Shown: piece by piece, positions 1 through 6,645 of the stretch
How the letters are laid out: the number at the start of each line of letters is the position of its first letter
Numbering within the stretch: the first letter of the stretch is position 1
NCBI GenBank assembly: GCA_020425485.1
Contig: JAGQRL010000260.1
Coordinates: 1-9,618, forward strand
From: Rhodospirillaceae bacterium
GTDB lineage: Bacteria; Pseudomonadota; Alphaproteobacteria; DSM-16000; Inquilinaceae
Length of the DNA: 9,618 nucleotides
Direction of reading: 5' to 3'
Notes under the pieces: model-generated
Databases searched by the model: none
What the model was told of the DNA's origin: nothing
Seen by the model: only the letters and a program-made list of their open reading frames with translations
Translations under genes and position numbers: made by a program

Positions 1-103
1 GGAATCGCTCTTGTGGTGTGTTGCTGCCGGCTTTGCCACTATGCTGCCCGAGCGGCCCGGCGGCGGTGGTGCCGAGGCAGTCCATGCGAAGGCAGCGCAA
101 CCG

Positions 104-703
104 ATGAGTCTGGGAATGCCGCGATCGGAGAGCGACGGGCTTGCGCCAACGGCCAGCTTCGAGGCGGCGCTGGGCCAGGCGTCGACGCTCGGGCGCATCT
201 GGATGGAGCATTGGCGCTCGCTGGCACCCGTGGGCACCCTGCCGCGGCGCGACCAGCTCGACCCCACGGGGATCCCCCGCCTGCTCGGCGACATGTCGAT
301 CATGGAGCGCGAGCGGCCCGACCTGATCCATTTGCGCCTGGTGGGCACCGGCATCGTCGACCGCATCGGCTTCGACCCGACGGGCAAGAACATTTTCGAC
401 GTTCACAACTACCGCAAGCACGAGGAGGTCAGCGCCCATCTGAACTTCGTGCTGGACCGGCCCTGCGGCCAGATCGTCACCCTGACCGACACCTACTCCT
501 CGGGCCGCAAGCTCACCGTGGACATCTGCCGGCTGCCCATGGCCGACCGCGACGGGGTGCCCCGCTACATCGTGGCGGTGGCGCGCAGCCGCTTCTTCTC
601 CGCCCTGGAGTTCATCCATTCCGAACCGCAGATCATGGCGGAGGTGATGGACACCACCTTCTTCACGCTGCCCGGCGGAGAGCCGGCCGGCCTTGACGCC
701 TGA
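104..703 (+). CDS. PAS domain-containing protein (PAS_5 type)
   Basis: Predicted 199-residue cytoplasmic protein made almost entirely of one PAS_5-type domain, a fold common in alphaproteobacteria and thought to bind small ligands or mediate signalling; the ligand is unknown. The recognisable pattern runs from about residue 47: LPRRDQLDP, then a short 'IPRLLGDM' segment, RLVGTGIV (78-85) and GFDPTGKN (89-96), followed by the strand-rich C-terminal half. There is no signal peptide, membrane helix or attached kinase, cyclase or HTH domain, so it would need a partner for output. The frame is open to the window edge: TTG at 11 and ATG at 41 are alternative starts and it could begin upstream. I prefer ATG 104 because GAAGG at 88-92 precedes it and the residues before it look like non-conserved low-complexity sequence. 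gabD follows after 69 bp on the same strand, so co-transcription is possible. Family assignment is fairly sure; the start and function are not. Confidence 0.8.
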   Translation: MSLGMPRSESDGLAPTASFEAALGQASTLGRIWMEHWRSLAPVGTLPRRDQLDPTGIPRLLGDMSIMERERPDLIHLRLVGTGIVDRIGFDPTGKNIFDVHNYRKHEEVSAHLNFVLDRPCGQIVTLTDTYSSGRKLTVDICRLPMADRDGVPRYIVAVARSRFFSALEFIHSEPQIMAEVMDTTFFTLPGGEPAGLDA

Positions 704-772
704 CCTCGCGGAACTAGCCTGGGGGTAAGGCCCGGCAAAGGGCCACGCAGCGACAAACCCAGGGGTGAGGCG

Positions 773-2239
773 ATGGTGCAGCTTGCAGATGCAGGCCTGT
801 TGAAGACGCAGGCGTTCGTGAACGGTGCCTGGATCGATGGCGACGGCGGCGCCACCGTGGCGGTGACCGATCCCGCCACGGGCCAGGAGATCGCCCGGGT
901 GCCGCGCCTGGGGCGGGCGGAAACCCGCCGGGCCATCGATGCCGCGGCGGCCGCGTTCCCGGCCTGGAAGGCGAAGACGGCGGCCGAGCGCGCCCGCGTG
1001 CTGCGCCGCATGTTCAAGCTGATGATGGCCGCCCAGGAGGACCTGGCGCGCATCATGACGGCCGAACAGGGCAAGGCGCTGACGGAAAGCCGCGGCGAGA
1101 TCGCCTATGCCGCCAGCTTTTTCGAATGGTACGCGGAGGAAGCCAAGCGCGCCCGCGGAGAGGTGCTGCCGGGCTTCGCCCCGCGCCAGCGCATCGTCAT
1201 CATCAAGCAGCCCATCGGCGTGACGGCGGGGATCACGCCGTGGAACTTCCCCGCGGCCATGATCACCCGCAAGGCCGCTCCGGCGCTGGCCGCCGGCTGC
1301 CCCATCGTGGTGAAACCGGCCGAACAGACGCCGCTGAGCGCCCTGGCGCTGGCGGAAATCGCCAAGCGCGCCGGGCTGCCGGACGGGCTGTTCAGCGTCG
1401 TCACCGGGGCGGCGGAAGATGCCCCGGAAATCGGCCTGGAGCTGACCACCAACCCCATCGTCCGCAAGGTCGGGTTCACCGGCTCCACCGAGGTGGGCAA
1501 GATCCTGATGGCCCAGGCCGCCGGCACGGTGAAGAAGGTAACGCTGGAACTGGGCGGCAACGCGCCCTTCTTAGTGTTCGACGATGCCGATCTGGAAGCG
1601 GCCCTGGCCGGTGCTGTCGCCTGCAAGTTCCGCAACACCGGGCAGACCTGCATTTCCGCCAACCGCTTCCTGGTACAGGCGGGGATCTACGATGCCTTCG
1701 CGCCCCGGCTGGCCCAGGCGGTGGGCGGGCTGGTGGTGGGCAACGGCTTCGAGGACGGCGTCACCACCGGCCCGGTGATCGATGCCGCCGGACTCGCCAA
1801 GATCGAAGCCCATGTGGACGATGCGCTGGCCAAGGGCGCCCGCGTGCTGGTGGGCGGGGCGCGCCATCCCCTGGGCGGCACCTTCTACCAGCCCACCGTG
1901 CTGGCCGATGTGACGCCGGACATGCGCATCTGCCACGAGGAGACCTTCGGCCCCGTGGTGGCGCTGGTGCGCTTCGCCGACGAGGCGGAGGCCATTCGCC
2001 TGGCCAACGACACGCCCTTCGGCCTCGCCGCCTATTTCTACAGCCGCGACGTCGACCGCACCTGGCGCGTGGCCGATGCGCTGGAAAGCGGCATGGTGGG
2101 CATCAACACCGGGCTGATTTCCAGCTCCGCCATCCCCTTCGGCGGGGTGAAGGAAAGCGGCATCGGCCGCTACGGCAGCCACCAGGGCCTGGAGGAGTAT
2201 CTGGAGACCAAGTACCTGAATTTTTCGGGCGAGTTCTGA
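773..2239 (+). CDS. gabD: NAD(P)-dependent succinate-semialdehyde dehydrogenase (GabD-like)
   Basis: Aldehyde dehydrogenase of 488 residues, the usual length for GabD, oxidising succinate semialdehyde to succinate in the last step of GABA (4-aminobutyrate) breakdown, in the cytoplasm. Visible motifs are TPWNFP (155-160, with the oxyanion-hole Asn158), cofactor-binding Lys181, GFTGSTEVG (234-242), the general base Glu259 in LELGG, the nucleophile Cys293 in GQTC, and EETFGP (389-394). Residues matching those that hold the succinate-semialdehyde carboxylate in characterised SSADHs are present: Arg166 (ITRKAAP), Arg287 six residues before the Cys, and Ser450/Ser451 before IPFGG. The residue two after the nucleophile is Ser, not the Cys that forms the redox-switch disulfide in human SSADH. 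ATG 773 is preceded by the purine-rich AGGGGTGAGG at 761-770. No GABA transaminase is visible here. Glutarate-semialdehyde or another short semialdehyde is an alternative substrate. The family is certain, the exact substrate likely. Confidence 0.92.
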   Translation: MVQLADAGLLKTQAFVNGAWIDGDGGATVAVTDPATGQEIARVPRLGRAETRRAIDAAAAAFPAWKAKTAAERARVLRRMFKLMMAAQEDLARIMTAEQGKALTESRGEIAYAASFFEWYAEEAKRARGEVLPGFAPRQRIVIIKQPIGVTAGITPWNFPAAMITRKAAPALAAGCPIVVKPAEQTPLSALALAEIAKRAGLPDGLFSVVTGAAEDAPEIGLELTTNPIVRKVGFTGSTEVGKILMAQAAGTVKKVTLELGGNAPFLVFDDADLEAALAGAVACKFRNTGQTCISANRFLVQAGIYDAFAPRLAQAVGGLVVGNGFEDGVTTGPVIDAAGLAKIEAHVDDALAKGARVLVGGARHPLGGTFYQPTVLADVTPDMRICHEETFGPVVALVRFADEAEAIRLANDTPFGLAAYFYSRDVDRTWRVADALESGMVGINTGLISSSAIPFGGVKESGIGRYGSHQGLEEYLETKYLNFSGEF

Positions 2240-2262
2240 GGGGGATCTCTGTCAAGTCTGCA

Positions 2263-2334
2263 CCAGCCCACGCCCCCACCCGGCCGCCCAACCCATTGTA
2301 AAATACTGGGTGGCCGGGTGGGGGAGTGGGCTGG
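2263..2334. repeat. 72-bp near-perfect inverted repeat (28-bp arms, AT-rich loop)
   Basis: Arms 2263-2290 and 2307-2334 pair over 28 positions: 26 Watson-Crick pairs, one G-T wobble and one G-A mismatch. The 16-nt loop (2291-2306) is locally AT-rich (TTGTAAAATA). The element starts 24 bp after the gabD stop and ends 58 bp before the convergent regulator gene. It could act as a two-way transcription barrier or mRNA 3'-end stabiliser between convergent genes, but no T-tract follows either arm, so it is not a textbook intrinsic terminator. An REP- or MITE-like dispersed repeat is the main alternative. Confidence 0.75.
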
Positions 2335-2346
2335 AACCGATTCAAT

Positions 2347-2364
2347 AGAGCGCGCAAGCGCTCT
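2347..2364 (-). terminator. Short hairpin downstream of the XRE regulator
   Basis: Perfect 7-bp stem (AGAGCGC at 2347-2353 with GCGCTCT at 2358-2364) and a 4-nt loop, lying 28 bp past the stop codon of the minus-strand regulator gene. On the minus strand it is followed by ATTGAAT, only a weak T-rich stretch. It could therefore be a weak terminator or a processing structure for that transcript. A GC-rich palindrome, CCGGCGCCGG (2382-2391), lies between it and the stop codon. Confidence 0.35.
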
Positions 2365-2391
2365 GGCGGTCTTGCAGCGGGCCGGCGCCGG

Positions 2392-3246
2392 TCAGGTGCT
2401 GGCCGCGTCCAGGCCCGCCTCCAGCGTGCGCACCTTGGCCCGGTCGTCCTCGGTCAGCGGGTTGTAGACCACCAGCGCCAGGTCGGCCTGCCCGTCCACG
2501 GTGAAGGACGCGTATTCGAACCCGATGGTGCCGACCGCCGGGTGGTTGACCAGCTTGTTGCCGGCGCCGTGGGACTGCACGTCGTTGTCGTGCCAGATCC
2601 GCGCGAAATCGGCGCTCTCTCCGCTCAGCTCGGCGACCAGCCCGGCGATTTCCGCCCCGCTGCGTGCCGCTTCCGCCCGGAAGGTGGCCACGGCGAAGCG
2701 GGCTGTCCCCTCCCAGTCCGGCATCTTGGTGCGGCTGGCCGGGTTGCAGAAGATGATGCGCAGGATGTTGCGCCCGTCGGGCGGCAGCGCGCCATAGTCC
2801 GCCAGCACCGCCCGCGCAGCGCGGTTCCACGCCACCACATCCCACAGCGAAGTCTTGATGTAGGCGGGAATGCCGTCCAGCGCGTCGAGCAGGCGCAGGT
2901 GCTGGGGCGGAATGTCCGCCGGTGCCGGGTGCGCCACGGCGGGCGGCCGCTGTTGGGCCAGCAGGTACAGGTGTTCGCGTTCCACCGGCGTCAACGCCAG
3001 GGCGCGGGCGATGCGATCCAGACTGTCGGCGGAGGGTTGGCCGCCGCGGCCCTGTTCCAGCCAGGTGTACCAGGTGGTGGAAATGTTGGCGCGCTGCGCC
3101 ACCTCCTCGCGCCGCAGGCCGGGTGTGCGCCGCCGCCCGGCGGCAAAGCCGCAGGCTGCCGGGTCCAGCCGCGCCCGGCGGTCGCGCAGGAAAGCCCCCA
3201 GCGGGGTGTCGTTCGGCACGCCTGTCCCCATCCTGGTGGTCGTCAT
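2392..3246 (-). CDS. XRE-family transcriptional regulator with MmyB-like ligand-binding domain
   Basis: Predicted 284-residue cytoplasmic DNA-binding regulator. The N-terminal HTH (about 15-97) has the typical run of this family: GAFLRDRRARL, then TPGLRREEVA (41-50), ISTTWYTWLEQGR (55-67) and a second helix pair to about 97. The C-terminal part (about 112-264) matches the MmyB-like ligand-binding domain: 'GIPAYIKTSLWDVVAWN' at 125-141 and FARIWHDNDV at 214-223, followed by the typical end 'ALVVYNPL'. Such proteins usually sit beside, and are thought to control, an oxidoreductase gene; the ligand is generally unknown. Here the partner is the divergent SDR gene, starting 77 bp away. ATG 3246 is chosen because GGCGG lies 9 nt upstream on the minus strand; ATG 3231 and GTG 3291 are alternatives. 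A palindrome overlapping the start (3245-3258) suggests autoregulation. The family is sure; its target is inferred from position. Confidence 0.88.
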   Translation of the reverse strand: MTTTRMGTGVPNDTPLGAFLRDRRARLDPAACGFAAGRRRTPGLRREEVAQRANISTTWYTWLEQGRGGQPSADSLDRIARALALTPVEREHLYLLAQQRPPAVAHPAPADIPPQHLRLLDALDGIPAYIKTSLWDVVAWNRAARAVLADYGALPPDGRNILRIIFCNPASRTKMPDWEGTARFAVATFRAEAARSGAEIAGLVAELSGESADFARIWHDNDVQSHGAGNKLVNHPAVGTIGFEYASFTVDGQADLALVVYNPLTEDDRAKVRTLEAGLDAAST

Positions 3247-3258
3247 ACCGGTATACCG
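3245..3258. promoter_or_regulatory. Candidate operator: overlapping 10-bp palindromes
   Basis: ATACCGGTATACCG contains two perfect overlapping palindromes, ATACCGGTAT (3245-3254) and CGGTATACCG (3249-3258), equivalent to a direct repeat of ATACCG at 8-bp spacing. It overlaps the preferred start codon of the XRE regulator and sits 66 bp before the divergent SDR start, where a regulator of both genes would be expected to bind. Assignment to that regulator is inference. Confidence 0.45.
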
Positions 3259-3323
3259 CCACGCATTTTCCGGTGGCCGCGGCACCTCCACTTAGGACCC
3301 GAGACCAATCGAGGACAACGACC

Positions 3324-4220
3324 ATGCGGATTTTTCTAACCGGCGCCACCGGCTTCATCGGCTCTGAGATCACTCGCGAGCTGCTGGCCAACGGCCACAA
3401 GGTGCTGGGGCTGGCCCGCAGCGATGCCGGGGCAGAGGCGCTGACGGCTGCGGGGGTAGACGTGCAGCGCGGCGACCTGGAGGACCTGGACAGCCTGCGC
3501 AGCGGTGCCGCGGCGGCCGATGGTGTGATCCACACCGCCTTCGTGCACGACTTTTCCCGCTACATGGAAGCGGGCGAGATCGAACAGCGTGCTGTGACGG
3601 CACTGGGCGACGCGTTGGCGGGCAGCGGCAAGCCGCTGGTCATCACCTCGGGCACTGCGGCGGTGAGGAGCGGCGTGCGGGCGACGGAGGAGATGGCGGG
3701 CGACCCCGCCTCTGCCGGTGCGGCCCGGGTGGCGGCGGAAACCATCGTGCTGGAGCTGGCCCAGCGTGGCGTGCGCAGCGCGGTGATGCGCTTGCCGCCC
3801 ACGGTGCACGACGCGGGGGACCACGGCTTCGTGCCGGCCCTGATCGCCATCGCCCGGCAAAAGGGCATGTCCGCCTATCTGGGGGACGGCGCCAACCGCT
3901 GGCCGGCGGTCAACCGCAAGGATGCCGCGCGCCTGTTCCGGCTGGCGGCGGAACGCGCCCCCGCCGGCACGGTGCTGCACGCGGTGGCGGAGGAGGGGCT
4001 GGCGTTCAAGGACATTGCCGGCGCCATCGCCAGCGGCCTCGGCGTGCCGGTGGCCAGCGTGCCCGTGGCGGATGCGGCGGCGCAGTTCGGCTGGCTGGGC
4101 AAGTTCGTCTGCGTGGACAACCCGACCTCCAGTGCCGCCACGCGCCAGCGCTTCGGCTGGCAGCCCACCGGACCCACACTGCTGGAGGACTTGGCGCAGA
4201 CGGACTATTTCGCGGGGTAG
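3324..4220 (+). CDS. Atypical extended SDR / NAD-dependent epimerase-like protein
   Basis: Predicted 298-residue cytoplasmic protein with an N-terminal Rossmann fold: TGATGFIG at 6-13, an acidic GDLEDLD segment at 50-56, and the usual strand 'GVIHTAF' (67-73). The C-terminal half resembles the atypical SDR5-like or WcaG-like group: a 'RLPPTVHDAGDHG' stretch (156-168), a cofactor or substrate loop near 187-198, and 'RFGWQPTGPTLLEDL' at the end. The catalytic Tyr-x-x-x-Lys of classical SDRs is not visible; where it belongs the sequence reads SAGAARVAAE (130-139). The protein may therefore reduce or bind its substrate by another route, or only bind NAD(P). The substrate cannot be predicted. ATG 3324 is clear because GAGGA lies 8 nt upstream (3311-3315) and the Rossmann strand begins at once; the open frame further upstream is antisense to the regulator gene. 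It is divergent from the XRE regulator, its likely controller. Confidence 0.87.
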   Translation: MRIFLTGATGFIGSEITRELLANGHKVLGLARSDAGAEALTAAGVDVQRGDLEDLDSLRSGAAAADGVIHTAFVHDFSRYMEAGEIEQRAVTALGDALAGSGKPLVITSGTAAVRSGVRATEEMAGDPASAGAARVAAETIVLELAQRGVRSAVMRLPPTVHDAGDHGFVPALIAIARQKGMSAYLGDGANRWPAVNRKDAARLFRLAAERAPAGTVLHAVAEEGLAFKDIAGAIASGLGVPVASVPVADAAAQFGWLGKFVCVDNPTSSAATRQRFGWQPTGPTLLEDLAQTDYFAG

Positions 4221-4231
4221 ACCCTACCCCG
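4213..4231. terminator. Palindrome holding both convergent stop codons
   Basis: CGGGGTAG (4213-4220) and CTACCCCG (4224-4231) form a perfect 8-bp inverted repeat around a 3-nt centre. The left arm ends with the TAG stop of the SDR gene and the right arm, read on the minus strand, ends with the TAG stop of the Lrp gene, so the two genes end as mirror images 3 bp apart. It could form a short hairpin at each mRNA's end, but no T-run follows on either strand. Intrinsic termination is doubtful. Confidence 0.4.
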
Positions 4232-4709
4232 GCAGCGGCGTCGGCAGCGGCAGCGGGCCGTGGGCCTTCACCGTGCGCAGGGCGACGTTGGAGCGCACAT
4301 CGGCGATCATCGGCAGGGTGAGCAGCCGCTCGGTGAGAAGCTGCTCATAGGCCGCCAGGTCGGGCACCACGATCTCCGCCAGGAAATCGGCGACGCCGGA
4401 CACCATGTGGCAGGCCACCACGCCGGGGATGGCGGCCAGCGCCTCGCCCAGCTCCGCAGCGTTCTGGCGGGAATGGTGGGCCACACGGATGTCCACGAAC
4501 ACCGTCAGCCCCAGGCCCACCTTGGCCCGCTCCAGCTCCGCCCGGTAGCCGCGGATCACGCCGTCCGCTTCCAGCCGGCGGGTACGCCTGAGGCAGGGGG
4601 AGGCGGACAGGTGGATCCGTTCGGCCAGTTCCACATTGGTGAGCCGCCCGTCCTCCTGCAGTGCCGCCAGGATCCGCAGGTCCGTGGCGTCCAGATCGTC
4701 CGTTGGCAT
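4224..4709 (-). CDS. Lrp/AsnC-family transcriptional regulator
   Basis: Predicted 161 residues, the usual Lrp/AsnC size. The winged HTH (about 4-64) shows LDATDLRILAALQEDGR, then LTNVELAERIHLS and the recognition helix around CLRRTRRLEADGVIRGY. The RAM effector-binding and oligomerisation domain spans about 68-150, with VACHMVSGVADFLAEIVVPD (98-117) as its core. Family members bind DNA as dimers to octamers or larger, usually respond to an amino acid, and often regulate themselves and a divergent neighbour; the effector here is unknown. The short C-terminal tail is Pro-rich (GPLPLPTPLPG). ATG 4709 is preferred over ATG 4784 because the HTH starts a few residues later and GGAGA lies about 11 nt upstream. 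Its stop codon is 3 bp from that of the convergent SDR gene. The divergent ABM gene starts 132 bp away and is the likely target. Confidence 0.92.
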   Translation of the reverse strand: MPTDDLDATDLRILAALQEDGRLTNVELAERIHLSASPCLRRTRRLEADGVIRGYRAELERAKVGLGLTVFVDIRVAHHSRQNAAELGEALAAIPGVVACHMVSGVADFLAEIVVPDLAAYEQLLTERLLTLPMIADVRSNVALRTVKAHGPLPLPTPLPG

Positions 4710-4749
4710 GATCTGCCCGATCTCCCCTATCCATTGGCATGGTCTGCCA
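4699..4749. promoter_or_regulatory. Candidate Lrp-type operator: 19-bp motif repeated at 31-bp spacing
   Basis: The motif TCCNTTGGCATGRTCTGCC occurs at 4699-4717 and again at 4730-4748, differing at two positions and offset by exactly 31 bp, about three helical turns. Each copy carries a TGGCA-N5-TGCC dyad of about 15 bp, the size of known Lrp boxes; the second copy is perfect (TGGCA 4735-4739, TGCCA 4745-4749) and is flanked by CTATCC and GGATAG. The first copy overlaps the Lrp start codon. Further TGGCA (4775-4779) and TGCCA (4796-4800) half-sites lie towards the ABM gene. Binding by the adjacent regulator is inference. Confidence 0.55.
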
Positions 4750-4841
4750 GGATAGAGCGCCCAGCGGGTGGAAATGGCAAGCACCTGCCCCGCCCTGCCA
4801 TGCTAATCCAGGGCCATCAATCCATTAGGGGGGGGACGGCC

Positions 4842-5180
4842 ATGATTGCGCGCGTGTGGCACGGCTGGACGACGCCGGACAACGCCGACCGCTACGAGAC
4901 CCTGCTGAAGACGGAGATCTTCCCCGGCATCCTGGCGAAGAACGTTGCCGGCTTCCGCCATATCGAACTGTTCCGCCGCGACCGCCCGGCCGAAGGGGGC
5001 GGGGAGGACGAGGTGGAGTTCGTCACGGTGATGTGGTTCGACAGCCTGGAGGCGGTGGAAGCGTTCGCCGGAGCCGACTACGAAACGGCCTATGTGCCGG
5101 CCGCCGCCCGCCAGGTGCTGAAACGCTTCGACGCCCGCTCCGCCCACTACGACATCCGGGAGCGGATTGACGCGGCCTAG
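4842..5180 (+). CDS. Antibiotic biosynthesis monooxygenase (ABM)-fold small protein
   Basis: Predicted 112-residue cytoplasmic protein resembling single-domain ABM / dimeric alpha-beta-barrel proteins. The expected order is visible: first strand MIARVWHGWT (1-10), helix from 'NADRYETLLK' to about 32, 'NVAGFRHIELFRR' (34-46), a Gly/Glu-rich turn (51-57), strand 'VEFVTVMWFDSLEAVEAF' (58-75) and a final 'AARQVLKRFDARSAHYDI' (88-105). Some members are quinol or polyketide monooxygenases without a cofactor and others bind haem, but many small ones have no known activity, and no specific catalytic residue can be assigned here. ATG 4842 has a strong purine-rich AGGGGGGGGA just upstream; the longer open frame back to 4260 is antisense to the Lrp gene. 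It stands alone between two regulators and is probably controlled by the divergent Lrp protein. Confidence 0.78.
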   Translation: MIARVWHGWTTPDNADRYETLLKTEIFPGILAKNVAGFRHIELFRRDRPAEGGGEDEVEFVTVMWFDSLEAVEAFAGADYETAYVPAAARQVLKRFDARSAHYDIRERIDAA

Positions 5181-5192
5181 ATCTTTACAGCG

Positions 5193-6617
5193 TCAACTCG
5201 CCGCCAGGGCGTAGGGCACGCCGGGGCGCAGGCTTTCGTTGATGTCGAGATCCACGCCGGACGGCGCATAGGCGCGCATCACGCAGTCCGACCGCTCGCA
5301 CAGCCGGCACGACGGGCCGATCGGCTCCGCCACCTCATCGGAATGCACGGCGATGCCGTCGGCATAGACGAGCTGGGCGGCATGGGCGATGTCGCAGCCC
5401 AGCGCCAGGATCTGGCGCGGGCCGGAGCGGCGGAAGCCCGCCCCCGGCCGGCCGATGGCGGTGGCGAGCGTGAAGTAGCGCTGGCCGTCGGGCAGCTCCA
5501 CCACTTGCGTCAGGATGCGCCCCGGCTGCCACAGCGCCTCATGGGCGATCCAGCGCGGGCAGGAGCCGCCGAGCCGCGCGAAGTGATCGCTGCCGGCGCT
5601 GAAGCGCTTGGAAATGTTGCCTGCGCCATCGAGGCGCAGCAGGAAGAAGGGAATGCCGCTGGCGCCCGGCCGTTGCAGGGTGGTGAGCCGGTGGCCCAGC
5701 GCTTCCAGGCCGACGCGGAAGCGCCGACGCAGGATTTCCAGGTCGTAGCGCACCGCTTCCGCCGCCCGGTACAGCCGGTCGTACGGCATCAGCATGGCGC
5801 CGCCGAAATAGTTGGCAAAGCCCAGGCGCAGCAGGGCGCTGGCCTGGTCGCCCTCCAGCCCGGCGCGCGCCACCAGCTCGTCCAGCAGGCCGCGGTGGCG
5901 GATCAGCGCGGTCTGCACCGCCAGGTGGAAGCAGCGGCTGGAGCCGTCCAGCATTTCCGACAGCAGGATGCGCCGGCCGTGGCGATCGTAGCGGCGGCGG
6001 AAATCGCCCATCACGTCCACCGGCACGATGCGCACGCGCAGGCCCTGCTCGCGGTCGAGGAAGGCCACCAACCCGTTGTAAAGATCGGTCTGGTCGAAGT
6101 CGCCGGCCGCCCAGTCCGCCTCGGCCGCCGTTTCCAGCTCCGGCACGTAGTTGCCGGTGGCTTGCAGGTAGTCGCGCACCTGGTCCACCGCCGGGGTGGA
6201 GACGCCGTCGCTGGCGTCGGACACCCGCTGGTCGGTGAGCACCCGGTTCTCGTTGCGCAGCTCTTTGTAAGCACTGTAAAGGGCGAGCACCGCCTGCCCG
6301 GCGGCCGGGCTGGCTTCCACCAGGTCGATGAGGTCCTGGCGCTCCACCGTATGGTCGGTCAGCGTGGGATCGGCGAAGGCGTCGCACAGCGCGCCGATCA
6401 TCCGCGTGGTATCGTCCTCGGCGAAGGACTGGAGGTCCACTTCGAAGGCTTGGCCGATGCGCAGCAGCAGGTCCACGGTGATGGCGCGCTGGTTGTTTTC
6501 GATCAGGTTCAGGTAGCTGGGCGAGATGTTCAGACGCTCGGCCATGCGCGCCTGGGTCAGCCCGCTGGCCCGGCGCAGCCGCCGGATCTTGGCGCCCATC
6601 AGGGCCTTGCTGGCCAT
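5193..6617 (-). CDS. ramB: Short-chain fatty acyl-responsive regulator, ScfR/RamB family
   Basis: Predicted 474-residue cytoplasmic regulator with the ScfR/RamB layout. An XRE-type HTH (about 8-62) includes LTQARMAERLNISPSYLNLIE. The middle part is an IrrE N-terminal-like domain (about 185-300), with 'FANYFGGAMLMPYDRLY' at 267-283. The C-terminal ScfR-type domain (about 310-465) ends with a cysteine cluster, Cys437-x2-Cys440-x4-Cys445, in SCRLCERSDCVMRA. The IrrE-like domain lacks the zinc-protease HExxH; the equivalent stretch reads CFHLAVQTALIRHR, so it should be non-proteolytic. RamB of corynebacteria and Paracoccus controls glyoxylate-cycle genes and PccR of Rhodobacter controls propionyl-CoA assimilation, with acyl-CoA-type effectors suggested. 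Divergence from aceA makes this most likely the isocitrate lyase regulator. ATG 6617 has GGGAG 7 nt upstream. Whether it activates or represses cannot be read from the sequence. Confidence 0.9.
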   Translation of the reverse strand: MASKALMGAKIRRLRRASGLTQARMAERLNISPSYLNLIENNQRAITVDLLLRIGQAFEVDLQSFAEDDTTRMIGALCDAFADPTLTDHTVERQDLIDLVEASPAAGQAVLALYSAYKELRNENRVLTDQRVSDASDGVSTPAVDQVRDYLQATGNYVPELETAAEADWAAGDFDQTDLYNGLVAFLDREQGLRVRIVPVDVMGDFRRRYDRHGRRILLSEMLDGSSRCFHLAVQTALIRHRGLLDELVARAGLEGDQASALLRLGFANYFGGAMLMPYDRLYRAAEAVRYDLEILRRRFRVGLEALGHRLTTLQRPGASGIPFFLLRLDGAGNISKRFSAGSDHFARLGGSCPRWIAHEALWQPGRILTQVVELPDGQRYFTLATAIGRPGAGFRRSGPRQILALGCDIAHAAQLVYADGIAVHSDEVAEPIGPSCRLCERSDCVMRAYAPSGVDLDINESLRPGVPYALAAS

Positions 6618-6645
6618 TGTCGTGCTCCCGCGGTAAACTTTTCAG

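Noticed and set aside
729..744. Hairpin GGCCC/GGGCC between the PAS gene and gabD as a terminator
   Set aside because: The stem is only 5 bp, with no T-run, in a GC-rich spacer where such stems arise by chance.
2326..3339. 337-residue plus-strand open frame antisense to the XRE regulator
   Set aside because: The minus-strand frame has a clear HTH and MmyB-like domain. The plus-strand product is low-complexity Arg/Gly/Ala/His sequence and a shadow.
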